Shown one piece after another: positions 8,864-17,953 of a stretch of 64,000 bases of DNA. The stretch is from Sabulibacter ruber (GTDB taxonomy: Bacteria; Bacteroidota; Bacteroidia; Cytophagales; Hymenobacteraceae), in assembly GCF_017355955.1 (NCBI RefSeq), contig NZ_JAFFID010000001.1, forward strand, positions 1,736,001 through 1,800,000, read 5' to 3'. Under the pieces are notes generated by a model. It saw nothing but the letters and a program-made list of their open reading frames with translations, was not told the origin of the DNA and ran no database searches. Position 1 is the stretch's first letter, and the number at the start of each line of letters is the position of its first letter. The translations under genes and the position numbers were made by a program.

Positions 8864-9031
8864 CCGCGCCCCCGCCCCGGAGAACATGACAAAGATCACC
8901 CGCGCTTATGATGCTGCTCATGAAGGTTCTTGGCTTAAATACCCGAAATTTGTCTCAGTGAAAGTACATTTGGGAAGCGGTCTGGCCCCATGCCCCGAAG
9001 TAGTGAGCGCGGCATGTAAGCTGCCCAGACC

Positions 9032-9079
9032 CGATCTGTTTTCAGTCCATTTCACAGGAAATAGATTGAAAACAGATCG
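9032..9079. repeat. Intergenic palindrome family, copy 2
   Basis: CGATCTGTTTTCA (9032-9044) pairs perfectly with TGAAAACAGATCG (9067-9079) around a centre like TTTC..GGAAA. It lies between divergent start codons (8833 and 9173), so it is not a 3'-end terminator of either neighbour. Confidence 0.7.
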
Positions 9080-9172
9080 CCCCCTTCCCAGGACTCGTTA
9101 GTACCTGTTGTAAGTGCAAGAGAAGAACACCTCATCTATAGAAAAAGCAATCAGCATTAAAACCCTACCCTT

Positions 9173-9664
9173 ATGCGCTCCCATACCCTCACCTTCGTTT
9201 CTGTGGCGGCCCTGTTTCTGTGGGCTGGCCTGATCATCGGGATCTCGTTCATTGAGGCGCCTGTCAAGTTTACTGCGCCGGGCATCACTTTGCCGCTGGG
9301 CTTAGGCATTGGTCGGTTGGTGTTTGGGGTGATGAACAAAGTGGAGATTGCCTTCTGCGCCATTGCGTTGCTGGCTTTCCTGTTCAACCATGCCTCTAAA
9401 CTTGAGTGGACGCTTATTGCCGGCACGGCTGCTATTTTGCTTCTGCAGACTTTCTGGCTTTTACCGGCGCTGGACGTGCGGGCGGTGGCCATCATCAACG
9501 GGCAAAACCCTCCGGCCAGTTCGCTGCACTTTGTGTACGTGGCGTTGGAGTTCCTCAAATTTGGGTTGCTGCTCTTTACCGCCGGCATGGTGCACAAAGT
9601 CACCGTTACGCTTAAACATAAAGAGCGCCTCCGCTACCACCGCATACAGGAAATGGTGGCCTAG
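9173..9664 (+). CDS. Four-helix integral membrane protein, unknown
   Basis: 163 residues with four hydrophobic segments (about 6-26, 60-76, 80-100 and 127-146). Conserved-looking polar residues sit next to them (FIEAPVKF, GIGRLVFGVMNKVE, NGQNPPASSLHFVYV). The overall shape resembles DUF4149/TMEM205-like membrane proteins, but I am not certain of the family. A cupin gene follows 33 bases later on the same strand, so the two probably form one transcript diverging from the copper ATPase gene. Confidence 0.8.
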   Translation: MRSHTLTFVSVAALFLWAGLIIGISFIEAPVKFTAPGITLPLGLGIGRLVFGVMNKVEIAFCAIALLAFLFNHASKLEWTLIAGTAAILLLQTFWLLPALDVRAVAIINGQNPPASSLHFVYVALEFLKFGLLLFTAGMVHKVTVTLKHKERLRYHRIQEMVA

Positions 9665-9697
9665 CCAACCCACCCGTAATCCTTTCTACCTACCATC

Positions 9698-10045
9698 ATG
9701 AACGACAACGCCACTACCGCCAATCCTCAGGCTGTACCGCAACGGCCACTGCCAGATCTTGCCAGCCAGATCAGCTACTCCCTGGAGAAGTTCCAGAGCA
9801 GGGTTCTGCTGGACCGGAACGGGCAGAAAACCATTCTCTTCGCGTTCACTCCCGGGCAAGAACTGAAAACCCATACCACCCCCGTGGACGCCCTGCTGAT
9901 CATGCTGGAAGGTGAATGCTCGTTTGTGTTTCCGGAGGAAGAAGTGGCGCAGACCTTACAGGCGGGTCAGATCATCCAGATTCCGGCGCAGGTACCCCAC
10001 TCGGTGAAAGCCCTCAGTCCTTGTAAGATGGCGCTCATCCGGTAA
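9698..10045 (+). CDS. Small single-domain cupin protein
   Basis: 115 residues. The cupin barrel spans about residues 35-115: motif 1 is degenerate (TPGQELKTHTTPVDALLIMLEGE), motif 2 is IPAQVPHSVKAL with one candidate metal ligand (His). The other cupin ligands (H-x-H...E) are partly preserved as KTHTTP and LEGE. It has no signal peptide. It lies 33 bases after the membrane protein gene and ends at a palindrome-family terminator. A role in metal or small-molecule binding is plausible but not shown. Confidence 0.82.
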   Translation: MNDNATTANPQAVPQRPLPDLASQISYSLEKFQSRVLLDRNGQKTILFAFTPGQELKTHTTPVDALLIMLEGECSFVFPEEEVAQTLQAGQIIQIPAQVPHSVKALSPCKMALIR

Positions 10046-10062
10046 GCAGAAGTAGTACTTTC

Positions 10063-10122
10063 AAAGCCCCGTCTTTTTTAGGCTGATTTTTCCAAAAACT
10101 CGCTTAAAACAGACGGGGCTTT
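10063..10122. repeat. Intergenic palindrome family, copy 3 (likely terminator)
   Basis: Outer arms AAAGCCCCGTCT (10063-10074) and AGACGGGGCTTT (10111-10122) are perfect complements. The inner core is TTAGGCTGATTTTTCC...CGCTTAAAAC. It starts 17 bases after the cupin stop and ends in a T-run. Confidence 0.82.
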
Positions 10123-10274
10123 TCGTGTAAGCAGCAGAATCTCCCAACTGGTGGCTCGCCCGCGCACCTTTCCCTTATCGGAATAAATACCTAATTATCA
10201 ATCGGTAACCAACACAATCCTTGTACATTCGTTAGCCAAAGAAGTGTCTTTTTAACTCTGAACCCAAAGGCGAC

Positions 10275-11243
10275 ATGAAGAGAGGATTGAAAATTTTCTT
10301 ACTGGTGATCTTAGGGCTGATCATAGTTGGCGGTGTGGTGCTGGCCACTACTCCTACCCGCAAGTTGCTGTCTTTGTTCGCGCCTAAGATTGACCGCCTC
10401 CGCATCACCGATACCCGCATCAACGAGGAAATGGTGACCATGAACGTGCTGGCCCATGTGCAGCCCTCCCTTGTGTCTGGGTTTGTAGACAGCATGTCTT
10501 ACCGGCTCAGCCTGTACGGTACCCAGATAGCCAAGGGAAACAAATCGTTTGAGCGGGACGACCGCAAAGGCGATGCCCAAACCCTCAAGATTCCCATGAC
10601 CATGAACCATAACGTCACCCGCGAGCTGGTCAGACGGCAGGCGAAAGAGGGAGACAAAGTACAAGCCTATCTCCAGATCTTCAGCGATGTTCCTCTGCTG
10701 GGCCGCAAAAAATTTATCATTGAGGAAGACCTGGACATGGTAATTCCGGCCCTGCCCGGCGCCACGGTCACAGATCTCAAGATCACTGATTTCGGGCTGG
10801 ACGAAATGGAAATGGTCATGACCATGCAGCTGGACAACCCCAATGAGTTTGACTTCTACATCCGGGACATGAAAATGACCCTGAACTTTCCAGAGAAAAT
10901 GACCTCTGTGGGCGGCAACGTGAAAGATTACCTGGTAAAGGCCCAGAGTGTCACTCCTATCCAGATTCAGGCGGTTTCAGACGTAAAGAAGCCTTTGAAA
11001 ACCACCTTCAAAACCCTCACCGGCGACCAGGTCTGGCCTTACTCCATGAAAACCCACATGGTGCTGGAACCCAAAAGCGATGTGGTAGGCACCGTAGAAA
11101 TGGATGCCGTGAAAACCGGCGAGATCAACGTGGTGCAGCAGGTGAAGAAGATTATCAAAAACAACAAAGAAGAGAAGAAGGCGGAAAAGGCAGAGAAGAA
11201 AGCCGAGAAAAAAGCCCAAAAACAGAAAGAGGAAACCAAATAG
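10275..11243 (+). CDS. LEA14-like (WHy domain) membrane-anchored protein
   Basis: 322 residues. An N-terminal hydrophobic anchor (about residues 6-26) is followed by two beta-rich LEA type 2/WHy-like repeats (about 40-150 and 165-285). Typical signatures are ITDTRINEEMVTMNVLAHVQ in the first and ITDFGLDEMEMVMTMQLDNP, then NPNEFDFYIRDM, in the second. The last 35 residues are almost only Lys, Glu and Ala. Known family members bind other proteins or protect against desiccation. It is a single-gene unit followed by a palindrome copy 12 bases after the stop. Confidence 0.83.
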   Translation: MKRGLKIFLLVILGLIIVGGVVLATTPTRKLLSLFAPKIDRLRITDTRINEEMVTMNVLAHVQPSLVSGFVDSMSYRLSLYGTQIAKGNKSFERDDRKGDAQTLKIPMTMNHNVTRELVRRQAKEGDKVQAYLQIFSDVPLLGRKKFIIEEDLDMVIPALPGATVTDLKITDFGLDEMEMVMTMQLDNPNEFDFYIRDMKMTLNFPEKMTSVGGNVKDYLVKAQSVTPIQIQAVSDVKKPLKTTFKTLTGDQVWPYSMKTHMVLEPKSDVVGTVEMDAVKTGEINVVQQVKKIIKNNKEEKKAEKAEKKAEKKAQKQKEETK

Positions 11244-11255
11244 CGGCAAAGTGAA

Positions 11256-11287
11256 TTTCAGGCCTGTTTCTCCGAAATCAGGCCTGA
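11256..11287. repeat. Intergenic palindrome family, copy 4
   Basis: TTTCAGGCCTGTTTC followed by TCCGAAATCAGGCCTGA; the arms TCAGGCCTG and CAGGCCTGA are exact complements. Located 12 bases after the stop of the LEA-like gene. It lacks a T-run. Confidence 0.72.
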
Positions 11288-11359
11288 CCAGGTAGGCGGC
11301 ATGCTCTCTTATTGAACAAGAATTAGTAATTTTATATACTTCTTGTGTCTAAGACGCCT

Positions 11360-13993
11360 ATGCCAAACACTCTACTTCCCGGTTTTCGCAGGAAAGCTTT
11401 TCTTTCTGCGGTTCTACTTTCGCTCTCCCTTCCGGCTATCACAGAAGCCCGGCAGTCGTCTTTTCCTACTGCATCAGATTCCTTACAAATAGGCTACGGA
11501 AACCAAAAAAGGTACCAGGCAACCGGTGCGGTGCAAACCGTACAGGCAACCCAGTTTAACAGAGGTTTGATCACAACCCCGGAGCAACTGCTGGTGGGCC
11601 AGCTTGCCGGCGTACAGATCACAGCATTGAACGGAGCACCCGGCACCAACTCCCTCATTCAACTGCAACGGACAGCCACCTTATCCGGAGAAACGGTTCC
11701 TTTGATAGTGCTGGACGGGGTGCTGCTGGAGCCGGGAAGTGATCCCTCGGTTATTTCGCCGCTGAGTCTGCTGAATCCTTATGACATTGCCTCGGTTACT
11801 TTTCTGAAAGATGCGGCCGCAACGGGTATTTACGGGTCCAGAGGGGTTAACGGCGTGCTGCTCATCAACACCAAAACAGGTACCCCAGACCGGAAACTGC
11901 AGGTAGAGTTCCAAAGCCAGTTTGCGCTTGCCACCCTGCCTAGAAAAGTAGAGGTCTTGTCGGCCAACCAGTTCCGGCAGGTGATCAACCTGCGCGGTAC
12001 CCAGGAGCAAAAGGACCGATTAGGCTCTGCTAATACAGACTGGCAGGAGGAAATCTATGAAAATGCCGTGAGTTATGACCAGAACTTGAGTCTGGGCGGT
12101 ACCGTGGGGTTTCTGCCCTACCGTATTTCATTGGGCCACCTGAAGCAGAATGGCATCGTCTCCAACACCAACTTCACCCGAAAATCGGCTGCCATTCACC
12201 TGACTCCTTCCTTGTTTGATGATCACCTGCAGATCCAGCTGAGTTTAAAAGGAAACGAAGGAGAGGCACGCATAGCCAACGCCAACCTTATTAATGCGGC
12301 CGTTCGGTTTGATCCTACCCAGCCCGTTTACACCAGCAACGGCTCCTTCTTTGAGTGGCGAAACCCTAACGGGGAGCAACTGGAATATGCACCGCTCAAC
12401 CCGGTAGGCTTGCTAAACAGGGCCTTGGTGGAAGATGATTCCAAAAGAGGATTCGGGAATGCCCACCTGGCATACCGGTTCCACTTTCTGCCCGCTCTTA
12501 CGGCGCATGTCAACCTGGGGTATGACCGTTTTCAGACCGACAGAGCAGGCAACCCAAGGCTATTTTCCACACCGCGCGGTTCCAGTGAAGTTTTAAATCA
12601 ATCTGGCCAAACCAGAAAAAGCAGGCTGCAAGAGTATTACCTCACCTTCTCTGAGACCCTGGAACGGTTAAAGAGCCAGTTAGACATTACGGCCGGGTAC
12701 TCTTTCCAGAAAACCAAAGAAGAAGGTTACTTTAACACCGTTACGGTCCCCCAGGCAGAATTGCAGAGTGCATATTGGTACCGCCAGGAAAACAGGCATA
12801 AGGCGTACTTCGGCCGGGTGCAATACGGTTTCAAAAACCGTTATTTCCTGTCTTTCTCCGCCCGCCAGGACGAGAGCCCGGTGTTTGCCGAAGAGAACCG
12901 CCGCTTCAATTCCAAAGCCGTGGGCCTTGCCTGGCAGCTCTCGCAGGAATCGTTTATGAAGAACCAGGAATTCGTTTCTGACCTGAAGATCAGGGCCAGT
13001 TATGGCGTGCAGGGAAACACGCCCGTCTTCCCCAACTTAACCCAAAACAACACGGGCGGCTCACTTTATCCCAACCCGTCCCTCACCTGGGAAAGCACCA
13101 AAACGTTAAATCTAGGCGCAGACTTCGGTTTGCTGAACAACCGCTTGACCGGAAGCCTGGACCTTTTTCACCGCACCACCAAGGACCTGCTGGCGTACAA
13201 TATGCTTCCCTTCAATGGTATACAATATGTGATCACCAACGGCGGAGAAGTGCAATCCAAGGGTGCTGAGCTTGTGCTGCAGTACAAGGCTTTGGAAACA
13301 GAAAAAGCAGTTTGGCTTTTGGGCTTGAATGCTTCCTACTCCACTAATGAACTCAAATCTGTTACTCAAAACTTTCATGGAGGCTCCCTGTCTAATCCGC
13401 AGTGGTACATCAACAGGTCAGGCAGCGCCATCAATTCCTATTATGTGTACCAACAGAAATACACCAACGGGGTACCGGTGGAAGGCCAGTACGAAGACCT
13501 CAACAAAGACGGCCAGTTGACTCCCGAGGATCAGAAACCATTCCACAGCGCCCGGCCCAAAAGCCTGATCGGGTTGAGTTCACAGCTGAGATACCAGAAA
13601 TGGAGCTTGGGCTGGCTGGCCAGAGCTGAGTTAGGCGCTTTCAATTACAACCGGGAAGCGGCCCAACATGGGTTCTATAATATCATCCTGCAACCCACCT
13701 GGTCACAAAACCTGTCTTCTGATGTGCTGAATACCAACTTTGCCGCACCACAGTACAACTCAAGCTACTACGTTCAGAACGCCTCATTTCTGCGGATGGA
13801 GTACATCAGTGTGGGGTATGATTTTGGGACCTTGCTGCAGGACAAACTAACGCTCAAGCTAAGCGCCACCGTGCAGAATGCCTTTGTGCTCACGGGCTAT
13901 GACGGCCAGGACCCCGAAGTAGCCTATGGGGTTGACTTTGTCCAATATCCCAGACCGCGCACGTTCTCGCTTAACCTGAACCTTGGTCTTTGA
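11360..13993 (+). CDS. SusC/RagA-like TonB-dependent outer-membrane receptor
   Basis: About 877 residues from the ATG at 11360; an in-frame GTG at 11345 is possible but less usual here. A signal peptide ends near residue 30. The plug domain has the SusC hallmarks LVGQLAGVQ, VPLIVLDGVLL and NPYDIASVTFLKDAAATGIYGSRGVNGVLLI (shown in parts: SVTFLKDAAATGIYG). The barrel ends in an aromatic-poor NLNLGL. The usual N-terminal carboxypeptidase-regulatory-like domain is missing, and no SusD lipoprotein gene follows, so it is not part of a glycan-uptake pair. The substrate is unknown. A hairpin terminator follows the stop. Confidence 0.88.
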   Translation: MPNTLLPGFRRKAFLSAVLLSLSLPAITEARQSSFPTASDSLQIGYGNQKRYQATGAVQTVQATQFNRGLITTPEQLLVGQLAGVQITALNGAPGTNSLIQLQRTATLSGETVPLIVLDGVLLEPGSDPSVISPLSLLNPYDIASVTFLKDAAATGIYGSRGVNGVLLINTKTGTPDRKLQVEFQSQFALATLPRKVEVLSANQFRQVINLRGTQEQKDRLGSANTDWQEEIYENAVSYDQNLSLGGTVGFLPYRISLGHLKQNGIVSNTNFTRKSAAIHLTPSLFDDHLQIQLSLKGNEGEARIANANLINAAVRFDPTQPVYTSNGSFFEWRNPNGEQLEYAPLNPVGLLNRALVEDDSKRGFGNAHLAYRFHFLPALTAHVNLGYDRFQTDRAGNPRLFSTPRGSSEVLNQSGQTRKSRLQEYYLTFSETLERLKSQLDITAGYSFQKTKEEGYFNTVTVPQAELQSAYWYRQENRHKAYFGRVQYGFKNRYFLSFSARQDESPVFAEENRRFNSKAVGLAWQLSQESFMKNQEFVSDLKIRASYGVQGNTPVFPNLTQNNTGGSLYPNPSLTWESTKTLNLGADFGLLNNRLTGSLDLFHRTTKDLLAYNMLPFNGIQYVITNGGEVQSKGAELVLQYKALETEKAVWLLGLNASYSTNELKSVTQNFHGGSLSNPQWYINRSGSAINSYYVYQQKYTNGVPVEGQYEDLNKDGQLTPEDQKPFHSARPKSLIGLSSQLRYQKWSLGWLARAELGAFNYNREAAQHGFYNIILQPTWSQNLSSDVLNTNFAAPQYNSSYYVQNASFLRMEYISVGYDFGTLLQDKLTLKLSATVQNAFVLTGYDGQDPEVAYGVDFVQYPRPRTFSLNLNLGL

Positions 13994-14009
13994 TTGATAG
14001 CGTCAACTG

Positions 14010-14056
14010 CAAAGCCCTGGAAGCACTTCACAGCTATTACCGGGGCTTTGTAGTTT
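14010..14056 (+). terminator. Terminator of the SusC-like receptor gene
   Basis: CAAAGCCCTGG (14010-14020) pairs with CCGGGGCTTTG (14040-14050) with one G-T wobble, then TAGTTTT. It is 16 bases past the stop. Confidence 0.7.
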
Positions 14057-14088
14057 TAGGGCCGTTTTCAGGAAAACAAGCCAGAAAC
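14053..14088. repeat. Intergenic palindrome family, copy 5
   Basis: GTTTTAGGGCCG then TTTTCAGGAAAA then AAGCCAGAAAC. It lies 4 bases from the stop of the response-regulator gene (minus strand) and directly abuts the terminator at 14010. Confidence 0.75.
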
Positions 14089-14092
14089 GGGT

Positions 14093-14800
14093 CTATTCCG
14101 CCACCTCAAATTTGTAGCCGCGCCCGTGTACGGTGGTGATTTTAAGCGACGAATCGGGTTGCAGGTACTTGCGGAGGCGGGAGATGAACACGTCCAGGCT
14201 GCGGCCCACAAAGTAGCCATCGTCTTGCCAGAGGCGTTGCAGAATCTCTTCGCGGCGCAGGAGCTGGTGCGGGTGTTGGGCAAACAAGCGCAACAACTCG
14301 GCCTCCCGATCAGTGAGGGTGTGGGTCTGGCCCGCCACATGCAGCAACAGGTTCCTGAACTCGAGCGAAGAAGCGCCAAACTGGAGAATATCAGACACCG
14401 AAGTTGATGCTTCTGCCGGCTTGGTCTCAGGCTGGCGGGCAGTGCGGCGCAGGATGGCTCTGACGCGGTACACCAGTTCTTCCAACCCGAAGGGCTTGGT
14501 GAGGTAATCATCGCAGCCCAGTTCAAAGCCTTGCAGCCGATCGGCTTTCATCGCTTTGGCGGTCAGGAACATGAACGGCACTTCCACCTGGCGTTTGCGC
14601 ATTTCCTGGGCCAGCGTGAAGCCATCTAGTTTGGGCAGCATCACATCCAGCACGCACAAATCAAAGGCGTTTGCCCCCAGCGCCGCCAAGCCCTGTTCCC
14701 CATCGGTACAGAGCGTCACGGTATAGCCCGCGCTCTCCAGGCTGTCTTGCAGCAGGAACCCCAGGCTGGGGTCGTCTTCTACGATCAGGATATGCGCCAT
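14093..14800 (-). CDS. OmpR-family response regulator
   Basis: 235 residues. The receiver domain (1-118) has the acidic pair D9/D10, phospho-acceptor D52 (VLDVMLPK), T80 and K102 (YLTKPF). The winged-helix DNA-binding domain (about 135-233) shows LTDREAELLRLFAQHP, RSLDVFISRLRKYL and the wing VHGRGYKFEV. The stop of the alkC-like gene ends 3 bases before this ATG, so it is cotranscribed downstream of it. The best partner kinase in the window is the same-strand gene at 18377-19654, separated by 3.6 kb of unrelated genes. The TTAAC direct repeats upstream of that kinase are a candidate binding site. Confidence 0.95.
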   Translation of the reverse strand: MAHILIVEDDPSLGFLLQDSLESAGYTVTLCTDGEQGLAALGANAFDLCVLDVMLPKLDGFTLAQEMRKRQVEVPFMFLTAKAMKADRLQGFELGCDDYLTKPFGLEELVYRVRAILRRTARQPETKPAEASTSVSDILQFGASSLEFRNLLLHVAGQTHTLTDREAELLRLFAQHPHQLLRREEILQRLWQDDGYFVGRSLDVFISRLRKYLQPDSSLKITTVHGRGYKFEVAE

Positions 14801-14803
14801 ACC

Positions 14804-15910
14804 TCAGTTAACTACTAGAAAATCTGCGATCTCCCGTTCCTGCCCGTTCACAATCAACGACACGCGGTGCGCGCCCGGGTAATATCTGCGGGTGGTGATG
14901 TACTTGAAACTCTGTTTGCGGGTAACGGAGGCCACCTCTACCGGGGCAAACTCCCGCTCGCTGATCTTGAACACCTTGCGAGCCAGGGAGTTGTTCGCTT
15001 TTTTGTAATACACGCCGTACTCCAGCCGTACTTTCTGCGGCGTTTCGGCGGTGTTTTTCACAGAAAAGGCGAAAAGCAGGTCTTTGCCCAAAGCCACCTC
15101 GGGGGTTAACACCTTGAAATCAGAGACCTCCAACTGCGCCTCACCGTCAAACCCGAAGTACTGCAACACCTCGGTGTGGCCTTGCTTCAACAGAGTGCGG
15201 CAGCCGTGTTTTACCACCCAATCGGTTTCCTTGGTTTGGCCTTTCCATTGGGCCAGCAGGTTCAACACCAGCTCGGGATTGTCTTTGGAGATGTCGTTGA
15301 GGTTGTTGGCCACACTGCGGCGCACAAACTCAGAAGGGTCGGCTTTGAGGTTTTCCAGGATGGGCAGAATTGGCGATGGATCGCGTTTGAGGAAGGGCAG
15401 CGCCATGGACCAGGGTAACCGCGGACGGCAGCCTTCACTGGCAAATCTGCGCACATGATGGTGTTCATGCGTGGACCAGGCCAGCATCTGCGCCATCATC
15501 TGCTCTGGGTACTTCAGAAGGAACGGACGCACGGCAAACTCACAGCTGATGAACTGGGTGATGTGCTCCATGGCCTTGGTAGAGGTTTCCAGGTCTTCCA
15601 GCCCGTACAGCTCCACATAATCCGGGAAGAACATGAACTCCACGTGCTGCACCGGAAACCGCATTTCCCGCAACTGCTGAATCGTTTGCCGGATCACCGC
15701 TACCGCCTCAGGGAAGTGGTGCGGCAGAAAGTGGTGCAACACCCGGGCCGTATGCCGCATGCGCTCCTTCAGTTCCCTGGCCTCCCAGCCTTCGGCGAAG
15801 ATCAACTGCCTGAACTTTTCCTGGTCAAAGGTGGGCAATACCATCTGCAGAACCTGACCAAATTGGTCATAGAACCGGGGAGAATAGACTTCTTTCAGCG
15901 GGGTAGGCAT
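14804..15910 (-). CDS. alkC: AlkC-type DNA alkylation repair glycosylase
   Basis: About 368 residues from the ATG at 15910 (MPTPLKEVYS). A longer frame starting at 15958 exists, but its extra 16 residues come from a repeat-family palindrome, so I reject that start. The N-terminal two thirds are HEAT-like helical repeats with the AlkC signatures HEHHHVRRFASEGCRPRLPW and SVANNLNDISKD and a WVVKHGCRTLLKQG repeat. The C-terminal part (about 265-368) is an Ig-like domain, as in known AlkC proteins that excise 3-methyladenine-type lesions without base flipping. The regulator gene follows 3 bases later. Confidence 0.88.
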   Translation of the reverse strand: MPTPLKEVYSPRFYDQFGQVLQMVLPTFDQEKFRQLIFAEGWEARELKERMRHTARVLHHFLPHHFPEAVAVIRQTIQQLREMRFPVQHVEFMFFPDYVELYGLEDLETSTKAMEHITQFISCEFAVRPFLLKYPEQMMAQMLAWSTHEHHHVRRFASEGCRPRLPWSMALPFLKRDPSPILPILENLKADPSEFVRRSVANNLNDISKDNPELVLNLLAQWKGQTKETDWVVKHGCRTLLKQGHTEVLQYFGFDGEAQLEVSDFKVLTPEVALGKDLLFAFSVKNTAETPQKVRLEYGVYYKKANNSLARKVFKISEREFAPVEVASVTRKQSFKYITTRRYYPGAHRVSLIVNGQEREIADFLVVN

Positions 15911-15924
15911 AGCAGGTTCTCTGT

Positions 15925-15964
15925 GCGTTTGGGGGCTAATTTCAGGAAAAGCCTTCAAAAACGC
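15925..15964. repeat. Intergenic palindrome family, copy 6
   Basis: GCGTTTGGGGGCT...AAAGCCTTCAAAAACGC around TTTCAGGAAA. It lies 14 bases upstream of the AlkC ATG and would be translated if the longer AlkC start were used. Confidence 0.7.
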
Positions 15965-16019
15965 TACGCTATCTGCTTGCCTTTATACCCGCAGAACGCT
16001 CCTGCCGCCAACGGCTGCC

Positions 16020-17222
16020 TTACTGGTTCAGAGATTCAAACCAGGGGAGCACTTCCAGCATCATGGGTTCAATGCTGGTGCGGTGCATGCCTCCTTCAAT
16101 TGGGTGAAGCGTAACCTTGGTGGCCCCCTGTGACACAAACTGGTTGTAGGTGGTCACTGTGGTCTGGTAGAAAACGGCTTCGTCTTCAGTACCATGGTAC
16201 AGGCGGGTGGGCGTTTGGGGTACCCAATCCAGAAGACTGTTCTGGGTGAGGGCTTGCTTTAGAACGGGCTCGCCGGAAGGATTGCTCAGGTTGGCGTAAA
16301 AGGTAGGGTTGAACAGCTCCGCGGTGGAAGTAGTGAGTTCACTGTTGATCTCTTCCCGGTCGCGGGTGCCGTCCAACAAACCGGGGATTTTACCGGCGTA
16401 CGGCTGCTGGAAGAAATCGGTGTAGGGGCGGTTCCAGCCGTAAGTTACGTTATAGCCGTGCAGGATGAGGGGTAGAAACGAGGGTTCTGCATAGGTAGGC
16501 ACGGTGGCAATGGTGTTCATCATGCCCTGCAGGTCATACCCGCCAGCCCCGGCGGCTACAGCCGTTAATTCCAGGTCATGGTCATCCTCGGCCTCTATTT
16601 CCTTTTGGGCCGCCAACGTCACGTAGCCTCCCTCTGAGTAGCCCACCAGAAACAGGTTGTCATTGGTGGCAATCTGCTGTTGCCCTAGGTAGAATTTAGC
16701 CGCTTTGAGCATGTCTATGACCGCGGCCGCAGAATGCTCCTCGTCATAGTAAGGGTGCACAATGTCTTTGGAAACGCCGTAGCCAATGAAATCTGGGATC
16801 ACGGTCACGTACCCCACCGATCCGAAAAGTTCAAAGCCCGAGAAACCCGCGGGAAAGTTAGAAGGCGCGTCAGCTTCGGTAAAGATGGTTCCGTGCTGGG
16901 CACTCACAATGGCCGTGGCACCGGAGATCCCCTTCGGGATACAGAGCAACCCCGAGGCCTGCACCCGGTTTCCTTTGTAGGTGGTGTTATAGACAAACTC
17001 AAAGAACTCTACGTCATAGTCTAGATAGGACACAAAATTGGTGAACCCGGCAGCAGTGGCATAGACTTGCAGAGCCTCATTGGGGATAGTACCCAACGAC
17101 TTGGCCGACACGAAATACTCGTCCTCGTCTGGCTTCGGATCTTCATCGTCTGAGAAATCACAGCTACTGAATACAAACAGCGCCAGCATCACCCAGCGCA
17201 ACTTCATAAGATTCTCTTTCAT
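16020..17222 (-). CDS. Secretory-lipase-like alpha/beta hydrolase lipoprotein
   Basis: About 400 residues from the ATG at 17222; the frame extends to 17276, but the signal sequence fits the later start (MKENLMKLRWVMLALFVFSS then Cys). The Cys after VFSS is a lipobox, followed by an acidic DFSDDEDPKPDEDE spacer. The hydrolase core has a GYSEGG nucleophile elbow, an oxyanion region QHGTIF, a GYGVSKDIVHPY loop and a final GGMHRTS with the likely catalytic His. This matches the secretory lipase (LIP) family. It is probably anchored to the outer membrane. The substrate is unknown. Confidence 0.85.
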   Translation of the reverse strand: MKENLMKLRWVMLALFVFSSCDFSDDEDPKPDEDEYFVSAKSLGTIPNEALQVYATAAGFTNFVSYLDYDVEFFEFVYNTTYKGNRVQASGLLCIPKGISGATAIVSAQHGTIFTEADAPSNFPAGFSGFELFGSVGYVTVIPDFIGYGVSKDIVHPYYDEEHSAAAVIDMLKAAKFYLGQQQIATNDNLFLVGYSEGGYVTLAAQKEIEAEDDHDLELTAVAAGAGGYDLQGMMNTIATVPTYAEPSFLPLILHGYNVTYGWNRPYTDFFQQPYAGKIPGLLDGTRDREEINSELTTSTAELFNPTFYANLSNPSGEPVLKQALTQNSLLDWVPQTPTRLYHGTEDEAVFYQTTVTTYNQFVSQGATKVTLHPIEGGMHRTSIEPMMLEVLPWFESLNQ

Positions 17223-17611
17223 AGTTGTCTTGTTTAGCCAGTGTCTTACCTGATTCAATTGAGTACTGATAGTCAAGGTATTAAATAATTACCCCACTAG
17301 AAAATACAACCACAACTATTTATAGGATAAAGCACCGCCTAAAGGGCAAGTAAGGTTGGCGGGGGTTGCCCTGGTTTGAGAAAAGAAAAGCAAAAACAAG
17401 GGATGAGGATAAGACTTGTTCCCTTTATGGAAGCTTCTGTACCGTGCATAGGACAACAACAGATAGATGTCCCAGAGCAAGCAACCACCTATAACCTATT
17501 CACAATCAACCACAAGCACTTAACAATTACATAATCTTGGGCAGTAGATTGGTAACAATTCCTTTACACACAGCTCAACAGGAAAAGGTAACTTGACTTT
17601 CTAATTCCAAG
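17223..17611. other. Intergenic gap between divergent genes
   Basis: 389 bases between the lipase start and the next ATG. The sequence is AT-rich next to both genes. No gene, hairpin or clear TAnnTTTG element was seen. Confidence 0.45.
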
Positions 17612-17926
17612 GTGATGAAAGTAGTTAAGGTACATACATTATTGACTGATCTGAAGCCTTTGATGGTGGAGGTGGAAGTCATTACCGGCGGTTACCTCAC
17701 CGAAGAACAAACCATTTTCTGCCAGCGCCTGGAACTGGTGGGCGTGCCTTCCGGGGAGCAGCCGGTGGAATTCTACGCAAATGAAAACGACCACATCTTC
17801 GCTTTTCATTACGCCCGTAGATTAGACCTTCAAAAGGCCATCTGCGGCATTGATTACTTTCCAGAGCACAGCCAGCAGGAAGTTAACAAAGTCTCTGACC
17901 TCATACAGGAGGCCCAGCGAAAATAG
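17612..17926 (+). CDS. Small protein of unknown function
   Basis: 104 residues, cytoplasmic by composition, starting MMKVVKVHTLLTDLKPLM; the second ATG (17615) is an equally good start. An alternating beta pattern (VEVEVITGGYLTEEQTIFCQ) is followed by ICGIDYFPEHSQQEV and an amphipathic C-terminal helix. It reads as a genuine coding frame with usual codon choice. It is the only plus-strand gene within a run of minus-strand genes. No family is recognised. Confidence 0.65.
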   Translation: MMKVVKVHTLLTDLKPLMVEVEVITGGYLTEEQTIFCQRLELVGVPSGEQPVEFYANENDHIFAFHYARRLDLQKAICGIDYFPEHSQQEVNKVSDLIQEAQRK

Positions 17927-17953
17927 CCTTCTTTTCAGAAATCAGCGACTTTC

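Noticed and set aside
8216-8911. A 231-codon plus-strand frame antisense to the copper ATPase
   Set aside because: The ATPase on the other strand has every family motif; this frame has none.
17927-17953. Possible further palindrome copy (GCCTTCTTTTCAGAAATCAGCG)-like half
   Set aside because: Only one arm resembles the family; too degenerate to count. A similar weak match at 23444-23482 was also left out.
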